Positions 44,740 to 54,047 of a stretch of 64,000 nucleotides of DNA are shown here, piece by piece. A program made the position numbers and the translations under genes. Within the stretch, counting starts at the first letter, position 1. Every line of letters begins with the position of its first letter. This DNA comes from GCA-2720975 sp964469565 (lineage in GTDB: Bacteria; Planctomycetota; UBA1135; GCA-002686595), in the NCBI GenBank assembly GCA_964469565.1, contig CAYXZD010000005.1, positions 1 through 64,000 of the forward strand, read 5' to 3'. The notes beneath the pieces are model-generated. The model had not been told where the DNA came from. It was given only the letters and a program-made list of their open reading frames with translations, and did not search any database.

Positions 44740-44770
44740 GAAGCATCCAGGGTCCTCCGAAATCGTAATC

Positions 44771-46849
44771 TCAGCGGTCGAGGGTCGCCCGGGTCTCTCC
44801 AGTCGCCTGCCACAAATGCCAACGCCGGATTACGTAGCCCGGATCAATCGCGAGGGTCTGAAAGCCCTTAAAGCGCCGGTTGAGGGCGAATTTCTGCGGC
44901 ACGTTGTACATGAACAAGTACGGGTGGACGCTCTCGTACATGTAGGCGTGCATGTCACGCCAAATGCCCTGACGAGCGTCGAAATCCAGCTCGCGTTGTC
45001 CGGCCGCGATGAAAGCGTCAATCTTGGGGTCCTGCACCCCGGCATTGTTCGAACCGCGGGCATCGTAGGCGCCCCACTTGGAATGCCACACCTGTTCGGG
45101 GTCGCTCTCAAGGGGTGGTACCCAAGCAAGGTTGCAGCCATCGAATTGCCGCGTCTTCATCTTCTCTAGAAATGTTGCCCATTCCATGGGCACGATGTTG
45201 ACCTTGATCTCCAAGTCTCCCAGGGCTTCTTGCAGCTTGAGGCCGAAGTTTTTGGAGGCATCGTTACCCGATGGCATCAGGAAATCGATCTCCAGTTCGA
45301 CGCCGTCCTTGTCCCGGATCCCGTTGCCATTGCGGTCGTACCACTCGGCCTCTTCGAGTAGGTCGATTGCACCATCAGGGTCAAAGGGCAGGGGTTTGAC
45401 ATCGTGATTGTAAGCCGCGGAGTTGTACGGGAAGGGGCCCGTAACCCTGCGGGCAAGGCCCTTGTAATTGGAAATACGATAGGCCTCGTAATCCATGGCC
45501 ATGGAAATGGCCTTACGAACTGCGATGTCCTTCAGTTCCGGCTTGTAGAGATTCCATCCCGTATAACCGTACGTGCCAAGGTATTTGTGGCCCTTGTAGT
45601 ACTCGTTCTTGAAGTCTGGCCCCTCTGTTCGTGCACCAAAGTAATCAGCAGACTTAATGCGCTCGAAAAAATCTAGCTCACCATTGAGCAGGGCATTCAT
45701 TGACGTCTCATCGTCATCGATGTACCGCCAGCGAATCGTATCGACGTACCCCGCATTATCGCGATCAAAATACAGGGCCTTACCGGCCTCGTCGGTGAAG
45801 CGTTCCGCTTGCACGTATTGCTGGGTCCACTGGGTGACGCGGTAGGGCCCCGTACCTACCCACAACTGGTTGTGTGGGTTTTCATTGATGTGTTTTCCCT
45901 GCTGTTCGAGGGTCGCCGTAGGGTTGTACTCGGGATTGTCGGAGTCAGCGAGATTGTAGATGTGGCTGGGTAATACGGTCAGTGAATCCCCCACGGTGCC
46001 GATCGCGAAGGCGTACTGTTCTTCATAAATGAAACGTACCGTCAGATCGTCCACGGCCTCCCCAAAGGTGATTTTCTCAAACTGGAAGCGTTTCTCATCA
46101 CAGTCCACCTTGGGATTCGAATAGATCGACCATGAAAAAAGGACATCGTGCGCGTCAAGGGTATGCCCGTTGAGGGCGGCCGCAGCCTCAGGGTATTCTT
46201 GAGCGAAGACGAGGGAGGGGTGCCAGACCACATCGGAGCGTAGGTTGAAGGTGAATACCGTGCCACGCTCGATTCCCGCCACATCCGTCTTAGGGACCTC
46301 AACCGGGGCTCCCAGAGCACTGCCGCGTGAGACGGGAGTCACAACCCAATTCTCGCCCCCATCGCTGACCTTGCCGTAGTACGCCCTCACGAGTTTTTGG
46401 GTGGCTTGACCTTCCGCCACCTCACCCTGACGCTTGACCTTGACTTCCATCGAACCAAGATCATTGGCATGACTCTCGCGGGCTGCCTCGGTCAGGATCA
46501 AGAGGTCCTCGGTGACGAGTGACTCGGCCATGCGCGGGCGATAGTCATGCCACTCCCAATCTTGAATCATGAGAGTCTCATGCACCTCATACAGCAGGCG
46601 ACGGGTCACGGCTGAGTTTTCCACTGGATAACAAATACTCTCGGGAAGGGATGCGAGGTGCACGATGACCCGGCCACCAAAGAGAGGCTTAGCCTCCACC
46701 TCGCGGTCCGGATGGAACACATCGACGGGAGCCTCTCCGGGTCCAGCCACATCCACGCTGCCTCCCTCTTGGGCCATGGCCGGCACTAAGCACCCAATAA
46801 GGGTCAGGAGACTCAGGGCATGGCGGAGAGTGGAATGGGGGAGAGTCAT
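44771..46849 (-). CDS. Peptide ABC transporter substrate-binding protein (family 5), leftward system
   Basis: Start at 46849 (MTLPHSTLRH; 46852 also possible, 46960 too far upstream). 692 residues, longer than the usual 530, with a signal peptide ending AMAQ near residue 27. Family 5 features include FNLRSDVVWHPSL, TGPYRVTQW, MDYEAYRISNYKGLARR and the lobe motif EWATFLEKMKTRQFDGCNLA. A 100-residue polar insert at about 100-190 accounts for most of the excess length. Captures peptides in the periplasm for the permease pair downstream. Confidence 0.9.
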   Translation of the reverse strand: MTLPHSTLRHALSLLTLIGCLVPAMAQEGGSVDVAGPGEAPVDVFHPDREVEAKPLFGGRVIVHLASLPESICYPVENSAVTRRLLYEVHETLMIQDWEWHDYRPRMAESLVTEDLLILTEAARESHANDLGSMEVKVKRQGEVAEGQATQKLVRAYYGKVSDGGENWVVTPVSRGSALGAPVEVPKTDVAGIERGTVFTFNLRSDVVWHPSLVFAQEYPEAAAALNGHTLDAHDVLFSWSIYSNPKVDCDEKRFQFEKITFGEAVDDLTVRFIYEEQYAFAIGTVGDSLTVLPSHIYNLADSDNPEYNPTATLEQQGKHINENPHNQLWVGTGPYRVTQWTQQYVQAERFTDEAGKALYFDRDNAGYVDTIRWRYIDDDETSMNALLNGELDFFERIKSADYFGARTEGPDFKNEYYKGHKYLGTYGYTGWNLYKPELKDIAVRKAISMAMDYEAYRISNYKGLARRVTGPFPYNSAAYNHDVKPLPFDPDGAIDLLEEAEWYDRNGNGIRDKDGVELEIDFLMPSGNDASKNFGLKLQEALGDLEIKVNIVPMEWATFLEKMKTRQFDGCNLAWVPPLESDPEQVWHSKWGAYDARGSNNAGVQDPKIDAFIAAGQRELDFDARQGIWRDMHAYMYESVHPYLFMYNVPQKFALNRRFKGFQTLAIDPGYVIRRWHLWQATGETRATLDR

Positions 46850-46939
46850 CATTAGGTGTGGGGGTGCAGAGGGGGGATATCGAGGCCATGGGCCGTGAAG
46901 GCCTGAGCCGGATCTCCAAGAATAGTACGGCGGGCTACT

Positions 46940-46967
46940 ATTGTCGGCCACAGCCCCCAATCGTCAA
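46940..46967 (-). promoter_or_regulatory. Sigma70-like promoter for the leftward binding-protein gene
   Basis: Read on the minus strand: TTGACG (46967-46962), 16-base spacer, GACAAT (46945-46940). It gives a leader of roughly 85 bases to the chosen start. Pattern match only. Confidence 0.45.
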
Positions 46968-47035
46968 GGCACAGACCGTATCCACCGGCGGCGCTCCCTT
47001 GCGAGGCATGCCTCCTCAACGGTAGGCTTCCTCCC

Positions 47036-48796
47036 ATGCCAAGACTCAGCGGTGCGCGCCTCCAACGCCAAGGCCTTGCCACCGTCCTCCTCGTAGGACT
47101 CTTGGCAGGTGGGGTCGCCCTCGTAAGCGGCGCCCGGCTGACCCCCGCGGACTTTACCTTCAATAACGGGACTGAAGTGACCACCCTCGACCCCGCCACG
47201 GTCACGGGCGTCCCCGAAGGCAGGGTCTTGAGAGCCATCTTCGAGGGTCTAGTCGTCAAACACCCGAAGACCCTCGCCCCTGAGCCTGGTATGGCCGAAA
47301 GCTGGGAGGTCTCCCCAGATGGCCTCACGTATACGTTTCACATCCGTGACGACGCCCTGTGGAGCAATGGAGACCCTGTCACGGCTGCGGACTTCCACTA
47401 TTCATTTGAGCGGTTTTTGAACCCCAAGACCGCTGCGTACTATGCCTATCAGCTTTGGTACGTACGTGGTGCCAAAGCCTACACCACCGAGATCAGCCCC
47501 CTCGGTGAACCCCTCAATGATTTTTCCAGCGTGGGTATTTCCGTACTCGACCCCCTCACCCTGCAGGTCGAACTCCAATCCCCCACTCCGTTTTTCCTGG
47601 ACTTGATGGGGTTCTATCCGCTCTTCCCGGTCAGCCGCAAAAACATTGAGTCCGCCCAGGCTCGCTGGCCCGACTCCTGGGAGATTCGCTGGCTTCGGCC
47701 GGAGAACATCGTCACGAACGGGCCCTACCGCGTCCTGCACCGCCGCGTGAATGACCGCATCCGTTTGGTGAAGAACGAAACGTACTGGGACGCGGACAAC
47801 GTAGCCTTTGAGACCATCGACGTACTCGCCATCGAGCAGGATGCGACCATGCTCAACGTATACCTGACAGGCGGGGCGGACTCCATCGACCGTGTCAATA
47901 CCAACGTGGTCAAGGAGATGATGGCGAGAGAGGACTTCACCCCTGTGCCGTATCTCGGCACCTACTTCTACCGGGTCAACACGACCAAGCCCCCCTATGA
48001 TGATGTACGCGTGCGCGAGGCCCTCTCCCTCACAATCCCGCGCGCCCAAATTGCAGACGACATCATGAAAATGGGGCAGGTGCCCGCCTATGGGCTCGTG
48101 CCACCCGGCCTGCCCGGGTACCAGGGTGCCGAATGCCGCCAAGAGGATTCCCAGCGAGCCCAGGCCCTCCTGGCAGAAGCTGGCTACCCCGACGGGGAGG
48201 GCTTCCCACCCATCGAGATCCACTACAACACCTCGGAGGCCCACGGCCAAATCGCCCAGGTGATCGCCTTGGCTTGGCAGCGCGAACTCGGCATCCGTGC
48301 CAAGCTGAGGAATGAAGAGTGGAAGGTTTACCTCGACACTCAAAACACTCTGCGCTTCGATGTTTCCCGCTCCGCATGGATTGGGGATTACACGGATCCC
48401 AACACCTTCTCTGACATGTTTGTCACCGGTGGCGAAAACAACAAGACCGGCTGGGGCAACGCCGAGTACGACCGTCTCATCGCCCTTGCAGCGGCCACCG
48501 TCGATGTTGACGAACGACTCGCTCACCTGCGTGCAGCGGAGGCCATCCTCGTGGCTGAATTGCCCATCCTGCCCATCTACTACTACGTAACGCAGAACGC
48601 CGTAGCGCCACGCCTCGGAGGATTCTTCGAAAACATCCAAGACGAGCACTTTCCCAAGCACTGGTACTGGATGGATGATGATGAATTGGCTGCGAAGCGG
48701 GCGCGCTACACCGACGACGTGGAAATCGTTGATCCCCATGGACCAGCGGAGGGACTCTATTCCCCTGCCGAGCAACGAAGGAGGTCCGCGAGGTGA
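47036..48796 (+). CDS. Peptide ABC transporter substrate-binding protein (family 5), rightward system
   Basis: 586 residues with a signal/anchor segment (ATVLLVGLLAGGVALVSG) near 15-32. Opening NNGTEVTTLDPATVTG and the family 5 signature around AESWEVSPDGLTYTFHIRDD are typical of OppA. The ligand-cleft region contains GPYRVLHRRVNDRIRLVKN. First gene of a five-gene operon in the classical OppABCDF order. Its stop overlaps the GTG start of the next gene (48793-48796). Confidence 0.93.
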   Translation: MPRLSGARLQRQGLATVLLVGLLAGGVALVSGARLTPADFTFNNGTEVTTLDPATVTGVPEGRVLRAIFEGLVVKHPKTLAPEPGMAESWEVSPDGLTYTFHIRDDALWSNGDPVTAADFHYSFERFLNPKTAAYYAYQLWYVRGAKAYTTEISPLGEPLNDFSSVGISVLDPLTLQVELQSPTPFFLDLMGFYPLFPVSRKNIESAQARWPDSWEIRWLRPENIVTNGPYRVLHRRVNDRIRLVKNETYWDADNVAFETIDVLAIEQDATMLNVYLTGGADSIDRVNTNVVKEMMAREDFTPVPYLGTYFYRVNTTKPPYDDVRVREALSLTIPRAQIADDIMKMGQVPAYGLVPPGLPGYQGAECRQEDSQRAQALLAEAGYPDGEGFPPIEIHYNTSEAHGQIAQVIALAWQRELGIRAKLRNEEWKVYLDTQNTLRFDVSRSAWIGDYTDPNTFSDMFVTGGENNKTGWGNAEYDRLIALAAATVDVDERLAHLRAAEAILVAELPILPIYYYVTQNAVAPRLGGFFENIQDEHFPKHWYWMDDDELAAKRARYTDDVEIVDPHGPAEGLYSPAEQRRRSAR

Positions 48797-49785
48797 CGCG
48801 TTTTTTACTGCGGCGCCTGCTGTGGTTCGCCATCACGATGTTTGTCGTGATGAGCGTTTCCTTTGTTCTAATGCGATCCGTGAAAGGCGGCCCCTTCGAC
48901 CAGGATCGCAACGTTGAACCCGCCATCGAGCTGAACCTCAAGCGCAAGTACCACCTCGACTGGCCCATGTGGAAGCAGTTCCTGCACTACGTGGGGCCGC
49001 TCAATCTAGACGAACGCGGCTTGTTTGGGGCGGGTGAAGCTGCGGGCACCAAGCGTTTCGGGGGCGTACTTTCCGGGGACTTCGGCCCCTCATTCCGCTA
49101 TCGCGACTACACCGTCAATGACATCATTGGCCAGTCCCTTCCCATTTCAGCCCTGCTGGGAATGGTCGCCATGATGTGGGCCTTGGCCCTGGGCGTTTCC
49201 ACTGGGATTGCCTCGGCCTTGCGGCGCGGAAGCGGTCTCGACCTCGCACTGCGCCTCGCTGCGACGGGTGGGATTGCCCTGCCCAATTTCGTCATTGCAG
49301 GCTTTTTGATTATCTGCTTCGTGTTCCTCATTCCCCTGTTTCCTGTGGCGGGCTGGGGTTCGATTCGCACGATGATCCTGCCAGGTTTTTGCCTCGGCTT
49401 GGTCTACGCGGCTTACATTTCGCGACTCACTCGCACGGGAATGTTAGAAGCCCTGTCCCAGGAGCACATTCGCACAGCCCACGCCAAGGGACTGAGCCCG
49501 GGGACCGTCATCATGCGCCACGCACTGAAGGGTGGTCTCTTGCCCGTCGTCAGCTACCTCGGACCCGCTACTGCAGGCATCCTCACGGGCAGCCTCGTGA
49601 TTGAGCGCATTTTCTTTATTCCTGGCACTGGGTCGCACTTCGTCAATAGCGCCATCAATCGCGATTACACCCTCGCGATGGGTGTGACCATCCTCTACAC
49701 GGTCCTCGTGTACACGCTCAACCTCGTCGTTGATCTCGCCTACACCCTGCTCGATCCGCGCATTTCCCTGGAGGACGAGTCGTGA
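48793..49785 (+). CDS. Oligopeptide ABC permease (OppB-type), rightward system
   Basis: 330 residues from a GTG start that overlaps the binding-protein stop. Six spans, starting FLLRRLLWFAITMFVVMSVS. The periplasmic loop is short, with LHYVGPLNLDERGLFG, and the EAA loop (HIRTAHAKGLSPGTVIMRHA) is normal. The gene ends YTLLDPRISL. Standard-length counterpart of the enlarged permease at 43139. Confidence 0.93.
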   Translation: MTRFLLRRLLWFAITMFVVMSVSFVLMRSVKGGPFDQDRNVEPAIELNLKRKYHLDWPMWKQFLHYVGPLNLDERGLFGAGEAAGTKRFGGVLSGDFGPSFRYRDYTVNDIIGQSLPISALLGMVAMMWALALGVSTGIASALRRGSGLDLALRLAATGGIALPNFVIAGFLIICFVFLIPLFPVAGWGSIRTMILPGFCLGLVYAAYISRLTRTGMLEALSQEHIRTAHAKGLSPGTVIMRHALKGGLLPVVSYLGPATAGILTGSLVIERIFFIPGTGSHFVNSAINRDYTLAMGVTILYTVLVYTLNLVVDLAYTLLDPRISLEDES

Positions 49786-50927
49786 CATCCACCTCATCGA
49801 AGAGCCCAGAATCCGTGCCCGATTCAGGATGGGACCTCGGCTCAAGAGACATGTCCGAGCTCTTGGCGGAAGCCAAGGCCAGCAAAGGTATGAGCCTCTG
49901 GACAGATGCCTGGCGACGCCTCAAGCGCAACAAACCAGCCTATGGTTCGCTGGTTTTCCTCGCGGGATTCATGCTGCTCTCCGTCCTCGCCCCGCTCCTG
50001 CCCTTGCGTTCACCCGTGGTGACGCACACATCCATGGGCGCAGCAGCACCGATCCTCCAGTTCGGTGACCACGATTTCCTCGCTGATGTCCCCGACGAGT
50101 CGGAGATCAGTACGCGCAACATCCAGGACGTCTACTGGGAGCTCTCGGGTCTCGACGAGAGTCTCGTGCGCATGCGCATGGGCATTTTCGGTCGCTGGCA
50201 GACCGGACACTGGATGGGTACGGATCACCTCGGCCGCGACATGCTCTCGCGCCTCGTCTGGGGATCACGCACTTCCATTCTCGTGGCGCTGGCAGCCACC
50301 CTCTGCAGCCTTCTAATCGGCGTGGTCTATGGTGCTTTCTCAGGCCTAGCGGGGGGCCGCATCGACAACCTCATGATGCGGATCGTGGATGTTCTCTATT
50401 CAATCCCTTTCATCTTCGTGGTCATCTTCCTCATCACCCTCATTGGTGATTACCGCATGGTGTTGGAGGAGAAATTCGGGCTCGACCGCGAAAAGGTGTT
50501 CTACCTCGTCATTGGTGCCATCTACTGGCTCACCATGGCGCGCGTCGTACGCGGCCAAGTGCTCTCCCTCAAGAATTCGGAGTTCATTGAAGCCTCGCGC
50601 GTCCTAGGTGCATCCACTGCACGCATTCTCTTCAATCATATCGTTCCCAACGTGCTCTCCATCGTGGTGGTCTATCTCACTCTGACCATCCCATCGGTCA
50701 TGCTGTTCGAGTCGTTCCTCTCTTTCCTAGGCCTGGGCATCGAACCACCCAAAGTGTCGTGGGGCACGATCGCTGTGGAAGCCACGTCAGCCATCAATCC
50801 CCTGCGCCTGTTTTGGTGGATGGTGGTCTTTCTAGCCTTAGCCATGGGCTCCGCCTTGCTGGCACTCAATATCCTTGGGGATGGTCTGCGAGATGCGCTC
50901 GACCCACGCATGCGGGGGAAAGACTAA
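49782..50927 (+). CDS. Oligopeptide ABC permease (OppC-type), rightward system
   Basis: 381 residues, GTG start overlapping the OppB stop (49782-49785). A 60-residue cytosolic head (MSELLAEAKASKGMSLWTD) precedes the first span. The loop after it has GHWMGTDHLGRDMLSRLVWG, the family signature, and the EAA loop is EFIEASRVLGASTARILFNH. Ends RDALDPRMRGKD. The periplasmic loop is moderately long but has no added spans. Confidence 0.93.
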   Translation: MTSTSSKSPESVPDSGWDLGSRDMSELLAEAKASKGMSLWTDAWRRLKRNKPAYGSLVFLAGFMLLSVLAPLLPLRSPVVTHTSMGAAAPILQFGDHDFLADVPDESEISTRNIQDVYWELSGLDESLVRMRMGIFGRWQTGHWMGTDHLGRDMLSRLVWGSRTSILVALAATLCSLLIGVVYGAFSGLAGGRIDNLMMRIVDVLYSIPFIFVVIFLITLIGDYRMVLEEKFGLDREKVFYLVIGAIYWLTMARVVRGQVLSLKNSEFIEASRVLGASTARILFNHIVPNVLSIVVVYLTLTIPSVMLFESFLSFLGLGIEPPKVSWGTIAVEATSAINPLRLFWWMVVFLALAMGSALLALNILGDGLRDALDPRMRGKD

Positions 50928-51949
50928 TGGCCTTGCTCGATGTTGCCGACCTGCGTGTTCAATTCCACACCCACTTGGGAACGGTGCGGGCGGTCGATGG
51001 AGTTAGCTTCTACCTAGAAGAGGGCGAGACGCTCGGCTTGGTAGGAGAATCTGGCTCTGGAAAATCGGTCACCAACCTTGGGCTGATGGGGCTTGTCCCG
51101 AATCCGCCGGGTGTGGTCGAAGCGGGCCACGTCCTGTTCGGCGGCCGGGATCTCGTTCAATTGAGTGACAAACAGCTGCGGTCCATCCGCGGAAACGAGA
51201 TCTCCATGATCTTTCAAGATCCGATGACATCGCTCAATCCTCTCCTCACCATTGAGAGGCAGTTGACGGAAGTTCTCGAATTGCATCGCAACATGACGCG
51301 CAAGGAAGCTCGGCGCCGAGCGGCTCAGGGGCTCGATGAAGTAGGCATCCCTGAACCCGAGCGGCGGCTTGATCAATACCCACACGAGCTTTCCGGCGGG
51401 ATGCGCCAGCGAGTCATGATCGCAATGGGCCTGCTGTGTGAACCCAAACTCCTTCTTGCCGACGAGCCCACCACGGCCCTCGATGTGACCATCCAAGCTC
51501 AGATCCTAGAACTCATGAAGGACCTGCAAGAACGACGGGGCACCGCGATCATTCTAGTCACCCATGACCTTGGAGTGGTGGCGGGCATGGCTGACCGGGT
51601 CAACGTGATGTACGCTGGCCGTTTGGTGGAAACTGGCCCGACCGGGGCCATGTTCAAGCACCCCGCACATCCCTACACGCGGGGCCTCCTTCGCAGCGTG
51701 CCACGGTTGGGCACAGACACAAGCGAGGCTCTCGAGTCTATTCCCGGACAACCGCCCGATCTAGCCCACATGCCTACCGGGTGTGCCTTCGCACCACGTT
51801 GCCCATTTGTAGCCGACCACTGCCGCCAGGACACGCCCGCACTTCAGCTCCTCCGCACCGCAGGGAGCCAAACGGCACCGCGAGAAAGCGCCTGCCTCGA
51901 GAGCGAACACCTGCCGGCCTACGAGGCCTCACCGGAGGTCTCCCCGTGA
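50927..51949 (+). CDS. Oligopeptide ABC transporter ATP-binding protein (OppD-type), rightward system
   Basis: Start at 50927, sharing one base with the OppC stop (TAATG). 340 residues: GESGSGKSV, SGGMRQRVMIAMGL and LLADEPTTALD. C-terminal oligo_HPY region includes GCAFAPRCPFVADHC. The overlapping junctions imply tight co-translation with the permease and the second ATPase. Confidence 0.93.
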   Translation: MALLDVADLRVQFHTHLGTVRAVDGVSFYLEEGETLGLVGESGSGKSVTNLGLMGLVPNPPGVVEAGHVLFGGRDLVQLSDKQLRSIRGNEISMIFQDPMTSLNPLLTIERQLTEVLELHRNMTRKEARRRAAQGLDEVGIPEPERRLDQYPHELSGGMRQRVMIAMGLLCEPKLLLADEPTTALDVTIQAQILELMKDLQERRGTAIILVTHDLGVVAGMADRVNVMYAGRLVETGPTGAMFKHPAHPYTRGLLRSVPRLGTDTSEALESIPGQPPDLAHMPTGCAFAPRCPFVADHCRQDTPALQLLRTAGSQTAPRESACLESEHLPAYEASPEVSP

Positions 51950-52941
51950 GTGCTCCCCTGCTCGAAGTCCGTGACCTGTGTAAGCACTTTCCCGTTGGCA
52001 AGCGCAGTTGGAGCGGCGCCCCACAGGAATGGCTCAAGGCCGTGGATGGAGTTTCTTTTCAATTGCAGCGCGGGGAGACCCTCGGCCTCGTAGGCGAATC
52101 GGGTTGCGGGAAATCTACCTGTGCGCGAGCTGTTGTGGGCCTGCATCCTGCCACATCAGGCAGTGTCCACTATGAGGGCACTAACCTGACAAATCTCACT
52201 CCGCGGCAGTGGGCCCCCTTCAGGCGCGAAATCCAGATGATTTTCCAGGATCCATTCGCTTCCCTCGATCCGCGCCAGACGGTCGGGTCCATCTTGACTG
52301 AACCCATGGCCATCCACTCCATGGGGAAGCCGCGCGAACGCCGCCTGCGGGCCATGCAATTGCTCGATGCGGTGGGACTCAATCCCCGGCACCTGTACCA
52401 CTACCCCCACGAGTTTTCCGGAGGTCAACGGCAACGCATCGGGATCGCCCGCGCCCTAGCCCTCGAACCCAAGGTCATTGTGTGCGACGAGCCGGTCTCC
52501 GCACTGGATGTTTCCATCCAAGCTCAGGTCATCAATCTATTGCAGGAACTGCAAGAGCGTTTCAACCTCGCCTACCTGTTCATCGCCCACGATCTTGCTG
52601 TCGTGCGCCACATCTGCAATCGCGTGGCGGTCATGTACCTCGGCCGTATCGTGGAAATCGCCGAGCGTGACACCCTTTTTGCGCACCCCAGCCATCCCTA
52701 TACGCGAGCACTCCTCTCTGCCGTCCCCAGTCCCGACCCTGAACTGGAGCGCAAGCGCGAGCGCATCGTCCTCGCGGGGGATGTACCCTCGCCTCTCAAC
52801 CCGCCCAGCGGTTGTACGTTCCATCCACGCTGCCCTGAGCGTGAGGATGTGGCCGAGGAGTTGTGTGAACAACAAGCCCCGTGCTTGCTGCCCATCGGGT
52901 CCGGGGAAACCCTGCGGTCCTGCCACCTCGATAACGGGTGA
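51946..52941 (+). CDS. Oligopeptide ABC transporter ATP-binding protein (OppF-type), rightward system
   Basis: GTG start at 51946 overlaps the OppD stop by four bases. 331 residues: GESGCGKST, SGGQRQRIGIARAL, IVCDEPVSALD and the C-terminal GCTFHPRCPEREDVAEELC. Last gene of the operon; a terminator-like hairpin lies 185 bases downstream at 53126. Confidence 0.93.
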   Translation: MSAPLLEVRDLCKHFPVGKRSWSGAPQEWLKAVDGVSFQLQRGETLGLVGESGCGKSTCARAVVGLHPATSGSVHYEGTNLTNLTPRQWAPFRREIQMIFQDPFASLDPRQTVGSILTEPMAIHSMGKPRERRLRAMQLLDAVGLNPRHLYHYPHEFSGGQRQRIGIARALALEPKVIVCDEPVSALDVSIQAQVINLLQELQERFNLAYLFIAHDLAVVRHICNRVAVMYLGRIVEIAERDTLFAHPSHPYTRALLSAVPSPDPELERKRERIVLAGDVPSPLNPPSGCTFHPRCPEREDVAEELCEQQAPCLLPIGSGETLRSCHLDNG

Positions 52942-53246
52942 AAACGGCCCCCGCTCATTCGCACATCTGCGAAGAACCGTAGGGAACATATCTCTGAGCG
53001 GTCAACTCAGGCGATTGACCGGATAGGTTTGGACATTATGGGTAACTCTACGGCCATCTGATCGTAGACCTCTGAAACTCTTGGGAGCTGGCAGGCACCC
53101 CAGAAGTTTGGAGGATTGCCTCGAGGGCGCACCGGGCACTTGCTCGGTGCGCCTTTTTGTCGCCCAACGTGAGGGCCGGCTTTCCCTGACCAGGATGACC
53201 CTCACCAGCCGTTGGACCCACTCGGCCACGGCTGGGAGGGTGTGCG
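52942..53246. other. Intergenic region with promoter-like and terminator signals
   Basis: 305 bases without a gene. TTGACC at 53015 with TATGGG 16 bases later could start a short transcript that ends at the terminator 53126..53158. A small hairpin CTACG/CGTAG lies near 53050. Otherwise nothing recognised. Confidence 0.45.
53126..53158 (+). terminator. Rho-independent terminator
   Basis: GGCGCACCG (53126-53134) with CGGTGCGCC (53145-53153), loop of ten bases, followed by TTTTT. It serves the OppF end of the rightward operon or a short upstream RNA. Confidence 0.85.
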
Positions 53247-53615
53247 CTACTCCATGCAGGCAGCCCCGAGGGCCACGGCACACAGTCCCAAGAACAGGTG
53301 GAGTCCAACGTGAAGCAATGCCCGTCCAGTCATAGCCTCAGTCCACAGGGCGAGAGTCTCATGTCCAAAGGTGGAAAACGTCGTGAATGATCCCAGCAGA
53401 CCCACGACCCAAAAAACGCGGGCGTTTTCCGATAGGGCTGGTTGGTCGCGGGTCAAGCCCAGCACAGCACCGATGGCCAAGCACCCCAGGACGTTCACAC
53501 CCAGAGTGCCATAGGGGTAGCCCGCGGGCAGGCATCGAGTGGCGGCAGTCGAGAGTCCATATCGCAACGCCGCCCCCACGAATCCACCCATCCCAGCAAT
53601 CCAAACAAGGCCCAT
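53247..53615 (-). CDS. crcB: Fluoride channel FluC/CrcB
   Basis: Start at 53615 (MGLVWIAGMGGFVGAALRYG); the frame extends to 53684 without family similarity. 122 residues with four spans. The fluoride-path motifs are NVLGCLAIG and GLLGSFTTFSTF. Dual-topology dimers of this protein expel fluoride. I find no fluoride-riboswitch consensus in the upstream 120 bases. Confidence 0.92.
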   Translation of the reverse strand: MGLVWIAGMGGFVGAALRYGLSTAATRCLPAGYPYGTLGVNVLGCLAIGAVLGLTRDQPALSENARVFWVVGLLGSFTTFSTFGHETLALWTEAMTGRALLHVGLHLFLGLCAVALGAACME

Positions 53616-53749
53616 GGGGAAACGGTACAGACCCAAGCGGGTGTGACACAACGGGGAACTAGGCCCCCTCCCACCCCGAGCCACCGCGAAAGATGGCCCC
53701 GGTCACGCAAGTTCTGGACAGCCCGACTCATCCAGCCGGTACGGCCCCT

Positions 53750-53791
53750 AAAAAAGAACCGGGGGAGGTGCTGGTCCGCACCCTCCCCCGG
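53750..53791 (-). terminator. Leftward Rho-independent terminator upstream of crcB
   Basis: On the minus strand CCGGGGGAGGGTGC (53791-53778) pairs with GCACCTCCCCCGG (53771-53759) with one bulge, then TTCTTTTTT (to 53750). It stands 135 bases before the crcB start, so it ends either an independent short RNA or an attenuated crcB leader. Confidence 0.75.
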
Positions 53792-53901
53792 CCCGCACCC
53801 GTTCGCTGGAGTCTGCCCGGCTCAAGCTGTGGGGCGCATGGACACTGGGAGCCCCCACCTCACTGCCCGTGGGGATAGGGACCTGATGTCACACCCAAGA
53901 A

Positions 53902-53918
53902 TTCAATAATCGTGCCAA
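53902..53918 (-). promoter_or_regulatory. Sigma54-like promoter element
   Basis: On the minus strand TTGGCACGATTATTGAA: the -24 block TTGGCACG is exact, and the -12 block is TTGA in place of TTGC, at normal GG-N10 spacing. Transcription would run about 110 bases to the leftward terminator. Confidence 0.35.
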
Positions 53919-54007
53919 CCTCCCCCCGAATTCAGCCGTGCCGGAATCCAATCCTAGGCAACGAAAGGGCCCCTAGGCCTGCCCGGCCGCCCTCCCAGTC
54001 GCCTGGG

Positions 54008-54047
54008 CTGTGCGAATCCGCACAGCAAGTGTGCGCCGAGCGCACAC
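54008..54047. other. Two adjacent hairpins upstream of the ATP-grasp gene
   Basis: First: CTGTGCG/CGCACAG (54008-54014 and 54019-54025) with loop AATC. Second: GTGTGCGC/GCGCACAC (54029-54036 and 54040-54047) with loop CGA. Both share the TGTGCG core, so they could be paired operator sites or an RNA double hairpin 48 bases before the start codon. Confidence 0.6.

Noticed and set aside
47402..48775. Long antisense open frame of about 457 codons
   Set aside because: It is fully opposite the OppA-type gene, has no ribosome-binding site, no recognisable domain and the codon pattern of a shadow frame.
53616..53740. Fluoride riboswitch before crcB
   Set aside because: The conserved crcB-motif blocks are not present in the leader.
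53780..53910. Cobalamin or TPP riboswitch on either strand
   Set aside because: Only partial matches to B12-box or TPP motifs; the order and spacing do not fit.
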